Source: Erysipelotrichaceae bacterium (lineage in GTDB: Bacteria > Bacillota_I > Bacilli_A > Erysipelotrichales > Erysipelotrichaceae). Taken from it: a stretch of 64,000 nucleotides of DNA. A program made the position numbers and the translations under genes. Under the pieces are notes generated by a model. That model searched no databases and had not been told where the DNA came from. It saw only the letters and a list, made by a program, of their open reading frames with translations. This document shows, piece by piece, positions 58,185 through 64,000 of the stretch; positions within the stretch are counted from its first letter, which is position 1, and each line of letters starts with the position of its first letter. The stretch lies in the NCBI GenBank assembly GCA_031272515.1, contig JAISTR010000042.1, positions 89,242 to 153,241 on the forward strand, given 5' to 3'.

Positions 58185-60932
58185 ATGCAAAAAAACCTCA
58201 AGAAAATTATCGCGGTATTTTTATTGATCAGCGTTTGTTTTTTCGCGAAACCGTTTCAAACAAAAGCAGTCAGCAGTTTCAGTGTGGGCACATTTGGGGA
58301 CTTGCAAACTGCACTGAATGATTCCGATACGCAAATCCAAATCACCTTGACTGCCAGTATTTCCCTCACAGCACCGATTAGCGTTGCCTCCGGCAAGAAT
58401 GTCACCATTTCCGGCGGTGGCTATACACTTTCGCGGGCTGCCGGCAATACCGGAGACCTGATTTCCGTTTTTAATCAGTCGACCCTGACATTGTTTAATG
58501 TTGTTGTTGATGGCAATAAGACGGCTGTACCAGTTTCCAACGGCAGCTTGCTCTATGTTGATGGAGTTTTAAATCTTGGCAGTGATGCCGTGGTCCAAAA
58601 CAATCACAGCGGTGATTCTCCCGGAGGCGGAATCAATGTCACTGCCAATGGCGCGCTTCATATCACCGGCGGTGAAGTTGCCTATAACAATTCAAACACC
58701 CATGGCGGCGGTATTTATGTGGCAGGCGCGTTTACGATGGATGGCGGCAAAATCCATCATAACGACAATAACAATACGGCAGCAATCGTATATGGCGGCG
58801 GCATATATTTCACCAATACATCTACAGCAGCGACCATCGCAAATGCGGAAATTTATAATAATACCACAAATAGAGCCGGTGGGGGGTTTTCAAACGATGG
58901 AGCAGGGGTAACCATTACCAATACCAGAATTTACGACAATCATGCCACTATCGGCGGTGGTTTTGCGATATCACAACAGGGAACTTCCTCACTTTCCGGA
59001 GGCAGCGAAGTGACCGGCAACATTGCCAGCAATCCAGATCAGGATGGCGGCAATGCCGGCGGCATCTATATTGGCTCCAATCATACATTGACGATTGACG
59101 GTGCGCTGATTTCACAAAACACCTCCTTAACGTGGGGAGGCGGAATCACCAACGTGGGCCATCTCATTGTTGAAAATGCAGATATTACGAACAATTCTGC
59201 CACTTTGCAGGGCGGTGGAATCGCTAATGATGCCTGGTTGGATTTTAAAGCCGGGACCGTTTCCGGAAATCATGCTGCTATGGGTGGAGGAATCTTTATC
59301 AGTGCCGGAGGGCGCGGGTCAAGCGAGGACGTGCACATCACCGGCGGCACCATCACGGAGAATGATGCTGAAAATGGCGGGGGGATTTACATTCAAAACG
59401 GAAGCACCGTGACCATCTCCGATGTCCTGATAACTAAAAATATAACAAGTGGTCATGGTGGTGGAATTTTCGTCACAGAAGTAACCGGCACCAATCTTAC
59501 CATTACTGACAGTACCATCAGTTTTAATAAAGCCGGAAGCGCCGGCGGCGGTATCGGTGTTGCTAGCCGGGACCGCCATGAAGTACATATTGGTTCGGGA
59601 GTGGTTTTCAGTGACAACTGCATCATGGGGCAAGCCTATGACATCGATCCAGCGGACCAGGCAGCCTATGAATCACTGGTAGACCAAGATACGACCTGGA
59701 GCAAACCGATGACCCAGGGCTACAATAACATCGATATTGAGTATGAAGGCGGAGAACCGGTGGGGGTTGTGTACTTTGAAACCAATGAAGGGGGAAGCAT
59801 TGACCCGCAGAAGGTAGAGCAAGGCGGCTTAGCGATTAAGCCAACTGATCCTGTTAAAGTCAACAAATACTTCTCCGGCTGGTACAGCGATAAAACTTTA
59901 AATAACAAATATGACTTCACTACCCCGGTGAACGGTACAGTCGTCTTATATGCCAAGTGGGTAGACAACCAATCCGATATCGACTATCTGATAAACTTCA
60001 ACAGCAATGGCGGAAGCAATGTACCTTCCCAAACCGTTGCCAGGGATGCGCTTGTGATTAAACCAAACGATCCAACCTACAGCAGCAAGATTTTCTCCGG
60101 CTGGCACAGCGACGAAGCCTTGACCACCAGATATGACTTCAATCTGCCGGTTACAAGTGACATGACGCTCTATGCCAGGTGGGTGGATAGCATTGAGGAG
60201 AGTGACTATCTGGTGAGTTTTGTAGCTAATGGCGGAACTGCTGTCACTGCCCAGACTGTCAACTATGGCGAGAAGGCAATCAAACCGGCTGATCCAACCA
60301 AACCCGGCTACAAGTTCACCGGCTGGTACAGCGATGACCAGTTTACCTACCTCTATGACTTCACCTTGTCCGTATACGCTGACGTGACTTTGTATGCGAA
60401 GTGGGGCGTGGATGACCCCAATCTGACCTATACCATCTATTTCAACAAGAATATTCCCTTTGGAACTACTGACAATGTGACCTCAATGCCAGCCAGCGCC
60501 GATGTCCTTGCCAATGGAACATTTGTGGTAACCTCTGCCTTTATCCCGGTAGGAAGTCCAACCAGCGCAGCTGGAAACTATACCTTCATGGGCTGGGCAA
60601 CCAGTCCAACCGGTTCTGTAGCCTTCAAGGCAACTGCCTACAACAGTGATTCCGGAATATTAAACAGTGCCCCGGATAAAGTGATACTGGGAGCCATCTA
60701 TGGCCTTAACCAGAGCATTCCGGAAGTGGGCAGTGATATGAACCTGTATGCGATTTGGCTGCCGCCCAGTTCATCCAATGGCGGCTCCGGCGGTTCTTCC
60801 GGCTCCGGTACTTCCAGTGGCGGCTTTGGTTCCAGTGTTGTATTAACGGGAGTAACTTCTTCTTTGGAGTTCTATCTGTTAACGATGATGATGGCTGCAG
60901 GAGTACTGAAGATCAAAAAGAAAAAAAACTGA
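58185..60932 (+). CDS. Surface beta-helix protein 2 with several InlB/Flg_new-type repeats
   Basis: The 915-residue protein has a signal peptide (MQKNLKKIIAVFLLISVCFF, probable cut after TKA). A Gly-rich beta-helix region of about 470 residues repeats elements such as GGGIYV, NNTT and SGGSEV. After the shared segment HIGSGVVFSDN...MTQGYNNIDIEY come about three canonical 74-residue repeats (NGGS...FSGWYSD...LYAKW) and one longer, irregular unit. A Ser/Gly linker then leads to VVLTGV, a hydrophobic helix and a KIKKKKN tail. Likely a cell-surface adhesin. GGAAAGG precedes the ATG. Confidence 0.82.
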   Translation: MQKNLKKIIAVFLLISVCFFAKPFQTKAVSSFSVGTFGDLQTALNDSDTQIQITLTASISLTAPISVASGKNVTISGGGYTLSRAAGNTGDLISVFNQSTLTLFNVVVDGNKTAVPVSNGSLLYVDGVLNLGSDAVVQNNHSGDSPGGGINVTANGALHITGGEVAYNNSNTHGGGIYVAGAFTMDGGKIHHNDNNNTAAIVYGGGIYFTNTSTAATIANAEIYNNTTNRAGGGFSNDGAGVTITNTRIYDNHATIGGGFAISQQGTSSLSGGSEVTGNIASNPDQDGGNAGGIYIGSNHTLTIDGALISQNTSLTWGGGITNVGHLIVENADITNNSATLQGGGIANDAWLDFKAGTVSGNHAAMGGGIFISAGGRGSSEDVHITGGTITENDAENGGGIYIQNGSTVTISDVLITKNITSGHGGGIFVTEVTGTNLTITDSTISFNKAGSAGGGIGVASRDRHEVHIGSGVVFSDNCIMGQAYDIDPADQAAYESLVDQDTTWSKPMTQGYNNIDIEYEGGEPVGVVYFETNEGGSIDPQKVEQGGLAIKPTDPVKVNKYFSGWYSDKTLNNKYDFTTPVNGTVVLYAKWVDNQSDIDYLINFNSNGGSNVPSQTVARDALVIKPNDPTYSSKIFSGWHSDEALTTRYDFNLPVTSDMTLYARWVDSIEESDYLVSFVANGGTAVTAQTVNYGEKAIKPADPTKPGYKFTGWYSDDQFTYLYDFTLSVYADVTLYAKWGVDDPNLTYTIYFNKNIPFGTTDNVTSMPASADVLANGTFVVTSAFIPVGSPTSAAGNYTFMGWATSPTGSVAFKATAYNSDSGILNSAPDKVILGAIYGLNQSIPEVGSDMNLYAIWLPPSSSNGGSGGSSGSGTSSGGFGSSVVLTGVTSSLEFYLLTMMMAAGVLKIKKKKN

Positions 60933-60937
60933 GATAT

Positions 60938-60976
60938 AAAATCAGCGAAACCATTCCCCGGTTTCGCTGATTTTCT
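60938..60976 (+). terminator. Intrinsic terminator after surface gene 2
   Basis: A perfect 15-bp stem (AAAATCAGCGAAACC and its complement) with a seven-base loop. It ends two bases before the -35 box of gene 3. Confidence 0.85.
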
Positions 60977-60977
60977 C

Positions 60978-61062
60978 TTGCATAAAAAGAAAATATCTTT
61001 ATAATTGAGAATAGGAATTAGGAGACACGGGATATTACGGGACCTGTGTTTTTTGTTTGTTT
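60978..61062 (+). promoter_or_regulatory. Promoter and terminator-like leader of surface protein gene 3
   Basis: TTGCAT (60978-60983) and TATAAT (61000-61005) are 16 bases apart. ACACGGG (61025-61031) pairs with CCTGTGT (61043-61049), followed by a T-rich tract. The leader up to and including the hairpin is almost identical to that of gene 2. Confidence 0.65.
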
Positions 61063-61116
61063 AAGGGGAGATTCTCAGCAATGGCTGCTTTGTGGAAGGA
61101 ACGGAAAGGCTGCAGG

Positions 61117-64000
61117 ATGCAAAAGATTCTCAAGAAACTTGTAACTGTACTTATACTAGTCAATGTCTGTTTCTTTGCGTACCCTATTCAAACAAAAGCG
61201 GTCAGCAATCTCACCGCCAGCAATTTTGCGGAATTGCTAACTGCATTGAGCGATTCCGATACGGATATCCATATCACCCTGACTGGCTTTTTTGACCTCA
61301 CAACGACAATAACCATTCCCGCTGGCAAGAATGTCACGATTGACGGCAATCATTACAACCTTAAGCGGGGTGATGGCGTAACCGGAGATCTGATTACTGT
61401 TGAGAGCACTGCAACTTTGACACTGGAAGAGGTTACCATTCATGGCAACAAGAACAATGTGCCGGATGCCGATGGCAGTTTGATTCTGGTAGATGGCATC
61501 TTGAATCTCAACAGTTATGCCATCCTCATAAACAACTACAGCGGCAGTAAAGCCGGCGGCGGAGTTCATGTCAACCAATCCGGTACCTTGAATATCAACG
61601 ATGGTGTGGTTTGCTATAATAAGTCAAATTCCTATGGTGGGGGAATTTATGTAGCCGGTGCCTTCAATATGAATGGCGGCGCAGTTCAAAATAATGATAA
61701 TTCTGGTAGCAATACCACTGTTGATGGAGGTGGGATTTATTTTAGCGCGACAGCTTCAGCTGCCACTATCGCAAATGCGCAAATTTATGAAAATTCCACG
61801 ACTAGTTCCGGTGGCGGATTTGCAAGCTACGGAGCAGGGCTAACCATTACCAATACCAAAATTTACGACAACCATGCTATTACCGGTGCTGGCTTTGCGA
61901 TAATGCAAGCCGGACCTTCTTCACTGTCAGGAGGCAGCGAAGTCACCGGCAACATTGCCAGCGATTCAAGTCATACTAGCGGCAATGGCGGTGGCATCTA
62001 TGTCGGCACCAATCAATCATTGACCATCGATGGTGCATTAATATCAGGCAACACCGCCGATGTAGCGGGTGGTGGGATCCTCAACAATGGCCACCTCACT
62101 ATTGAAAATGCCGAAATCACGAACAATACTTCCCGAATGTTAGGCGGTGGAATCGCCAGTACCATCGAGATGGATTTTAAAGCTGGAACCATTTCCGGAA
62201 ATCATGCTGTTTTGGGTGGTGGAATCTATTTCACTTCCAATTCAAGCCAAATTGTGAACATCACCGGTGGCACAATCTCTGAGAATGATGCCCAATATGG
62301 CGGAGGAATTTACATTCAAAACGACAGCACTGTGACCATCTCCAATGTTCTGCTGACAAAAAACACAGCAAGTGATCACGGTGGGGGTATTTTCCTTACT
62401 TCAACGCTCAGCTCCAATCTCGTCATTACTGACAGTACCATCAGTTTTAATAAAGCCGAAACCGCCGGCGGCGGTATCGGTGTCCCTGCCTCGGATCGCA
62501 ATGAAGTACATATTGGTTCCGGTGTGGTTTTCAGTGATAACTGCATCAAGGGACAAGCCTATGACATAAATCCAGCGGACCAGGCAACTTATGAATCACT
62601 GGTAGATCAAGGCACCACCTGGAGCAAACCGATGACCCAGGGCTACAATAACATCGATATTGAGTATGAAGATGGCGATCCAGTGGAGGTTGTGTACTTT
62701 GAAACCAATGGAGGAGGAAGCATTGATCCGCAGAAAGTAGTGCCAGGCGGTTTAGCAACAAAGCCAACTGATCCGGTTAAAGCCAATTGGTACTTCTCCG
62801 GCTGGTACAGCGATAATACTTTAAATAACAAATACGATTTCGCTACTCCGGTGGCCGGAACAATCGTCTTATATGCCAAGTGGGTGGACAACGAAGATGA
62901 TATTGATTATCTGGTAAAATTCGACAGCAATGGCGGCAGCAGCGTGGCTTCCCAAGCCGTTCTCAGAAACACGCATGTCACGAAACCGGTTGATCCGACC
63001 AAATCTAGTGTGTTCTTCTCCGGCTGGTACAGTGACCAGGGGTTGACCACCAAATATGACTTCAATCTGCCGGTCACAAGCGACATGACCCTCTATGCCA
63101 AGTGGGTGAGTAATGAAGCCTCTATCGACTATCTGGTAAGCTTTGTAACTAATGGCGGTTCAGCAGTCAGTTCGCAGACAGTCATCAAGGGTGGTACTGC
63201 CAGCAAACCGGTTGCACCGACATATCCCTCGAAGTATTTCTCCGGTTGGTACAGCGACCAGGGCTTGACTACCAAATATGATTTCACTACCCCGGTAACA
63301 GCAGACATTACCCTTTATGCCAAGTGGGTGGATAGCGAAGCCGAAATTGATTATCTGGTCCGTTTTGAAAGCAACGGAGGCTCAGCTGTAGTTTCACAAG
63401 CCGTTCTCAGGAACGCGCATGTTACGAAGCCGTCTGATCCGACCAAATCAAGTGTGTTCTTCTCCGGCTGGTACAGTGACCAGGGGTTGACCACCAAATA
63501 TGACTTCAATCTGCCGGTCACAAATGACATGACGCTCTATGCAAAGTGGGTAAGTCAGGAATCCTCTATCGACTATCTGGTAAGCTTTGTAACTAATGGC
63601 GGTTCAGCAGTCAGTTCGCAGACAGTCATCAAGGGTGGTACTGCCAGCAAACCGGTTGCACCAACATATCCCTCGAAGTATTTCTCAGGATGGTACAGCG
63701 ATGATACTTTAAATAACAAATACGATTTCGATACTCCGGTAACAGCAGACATCACCCTCTATGCCAAGTGGGTGGATAGCGAAGCTGAAATCGACTATCT
63801 GGTCAAATTCAACAGCAATGGCGGAAGCATCGTACCTTCCCAAACCGTTGTCAGAGATGCACTTGTTAGTAAACCGACTGATCCAACCAAATCAAGTATG
63901 TTCTTCTCCGGCTGGTACAGCGACCAGGGCTTGACTACCAAATATGACTTCAATACTCCGGTCACAAGTGATATGACGCTCTATGCCAAGTGGGTGAGTA
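61117..64000 (+). CDS. Surface beta-helix protein 3 with 222-bp repeat array (3' end missing)
   Basis: The frame is open from the ATG at 61117 (start MQKILKKLVTVLILVNVCFF) to the right edge, at least 961 codons, with no stop found. The signal peptide and first 450 residues match surface protein 2 closely. The beta-helix part has GGGIYVGTN, GGGIYIQN and similar elements. It is followed by the shared HIGSGVVFSDN...MTQGYNNIDIEY segment and then six InlB/Flg_new-type repeats of exactly 74 residues. The sorting or anchor end lies outside the window. GGAAAGG precedes the ATG. It is probably the largest of the three adhesins. Confidence 0.85.
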   Translation, partial: MQKILKKLVTVLILVNVCFFAYPIQTKAVSNLTASNFAELLTALSDSDTDIHITLTGFFDLTTTITIPAGKNVTIDGNHYNLKRGDGVTGDLITVESTATLTLEEVTIHGNKNNVPDADGSLILVDGILNLNSYAILINNYSGSKAGGGVHVNQSGTLNINDGVVCYNKSNSYGGGIYVAGAFNMNGGAVQNNDNSGSNTTVDGGGIYFSATASAATIANAQIYENSTTSSGGGFASYGAGLTITNTKIYDNHAITGAGFAIMQAGPSSLSGGSEVTGNIASDSSHTSGNGGGIYVGTNQSLTIDGALISGNTADVAGGGILNNGHLTIENAEITNNTSRMLGGGIASTIEMDFKAGTISGNHAVLGGGIYFTSNSSQIVNITGGTISENDAQYGGGIYIQNDSTVTISNVLLTKNTASDHGGGIFLTSTLSSNLVITDSTISFNKAETAGGGIGVPASDRNEVHIGSGVVFSDNCIKGQAYDINPADQATYESLVDQGTTWSKPMTQGYNNIDIEYEDGDPVEVVYFETNGGGSIDPQKVVPGGLATKPTDPVKANWYFSGWYSDNTLNNKYDFATPVAGTIVLYAKWVDNEDDIDYLVKFDSNGGSSVASQAVLRNTHVTKPVDPTKSSVFFSGWYSDQGLTTKYDFNLPVTSDMTLYAKWVSNEASIDYLVSFVTNGGSAVSSQTVIKGGTASKPVAPTYPSKYFSGWYSDQGLTTKYDFTTPVTADITLYAKWVDSEAEIDYLVRFESNGGSAVVSQAVLRNAHVTKPSDPTKSSVFFSGWYSDQGLTTKYDFNLPVTNDMTLYAKWVSQESSIDYLVSFVTNGGSAVSSQTVIKGGTASKPVAPTYPSKYFSGWYSDDTLNNKYDFDTPVTADITLYAKWVDSEAEIDYLVKFNSNGGSIVPSQTVVRDALVSKPTDPTKSSMFFSGWYSDQGLTTKYDFNTPVTSDMTLYAKWVS
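62692..64000 (+). repeat. Tandem 222-bp coding repeat (six visible units)
   Basis: Units start at 62692, 62914, 63136, 63358, 63580 and 63802, a constant period of 222 bases (74 codons). Units at 63136 and 63580 are nearly identical over their first half, and units at 62914 and 63358 are also very similar. The pattern repeats as pairs with a 444-base period, which indicates recent expansion by dimer duplication. The last unit reaches the window edge. Confidence 0.9.

Noticed and set aside
62692..64000. Regular direct repeats that could suggest CRISPR or satellite DNA.
   Set aside because: Units are 222 bases, in frame, and encode a known type of surface repeat. There are no short repeats with unique spacers.

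Overview
The window looks like a chromosome segment of a low- to mid-GC, Gram-positive-type anaerobe (Bacillota). An Erysipelotrichia-like lineage is my best guess, but I could not test this by comparison. The signs are AGGAGG-type ribosome binding sites before most genes, many lipoproteins with a lipobox, a T-box leader, PASTA proteins, a PspA/TPM pair, a LytTR/DUF3021 pair, an NADH-linked [FeFe] hydrogenase, and a threonyl-tRNA synthetase without its TGS domain, as also seen in mollicute relatives. I saw no tRNA or rRNA gene, insertion sequence, prophage or CRISPR array.

Layout. 1-8.4 kb: the end of a CBS-ACT protein, a YwaF-type membrane protein, the TrkA/TrkH potassium uptake pair, a divergent S9 peptidase and polysaccharide-deacetylase lipoprotein sharing a promoter region with a 15-bp inverted repeat, and pyridoxal/pyridoxamine kinase. 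8.5-22.3 kb: a MATE exporter, four tandem paralogous lipoproteins, a TPM-domain membrane protein with PspA, an M20 amidohydrolase, two PASTA-only membrane proteins, IMP dehydrogenase, and two paralogous small membrane proteins. 22.4-35.5 kb: a SIS-domain protein, a CueP-type copper lipoprotein, MsrA, a U32 RlhA-like protein, a UMF1 transporter, a glycosyltransferase, a HAD phosphatase, a family 3 glycosidase, a stand-alone prepilin-peptidase domain with an unusual leader hairpin, an AI-2E family protein and an M28 peptidase. 35.5-47.3 kb: T-box-controlled thrS, then a likely single long operon carrying an ABC binding protein and permease (no ATPase), HydC, a set of sensor/signalling-type proteins, a 2Fe-2S protein, HydB and HydA.

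47.3-55.8 kb: a serine hydrolase, a small membrane protein, LytTR + DUF3021, an ABC exporter pair, a serpin, prolyl-tRNA synthetase and a flavin reductase-like protein. 55.9-64 kb: three tandem paralogous surface proteins, each with a signal peptide, a Gly-rich beta-helix region and InlB/Flg_new-type repeats. The third is cut by the right edge and carries an array with an exact 222-bp period. Each of the three genes has almost the same promoter (TTGCAC/T, 16 bp, TATAAT), followed within about 20-30 bases by a terminator-like hairpin with a T tract, inside the leader.

How the genes work together. HydA, HydB and HydC form an NADH-linked, possibly electron-bifurcating, hydrogenase. The interleaved genes (two DRTGG proteins, two GHKL ATPases, a PHP phosphoesterase and a hydrogenase-like iron-sulfur protein) look like a dedicated redox or H2 signalling module. 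No hydrogenase maturation genes (hydE, hydF, hydG) are present here. The best candidates for undescribed biology are this signalling module, the shared attenuator-like leaders and non-LPXTG (VLTGV) C-terminal signals of the surface proteins, and the hairpin between the Shine-Dalgarno and the start codon of the prepilin-peptidase-like gene.
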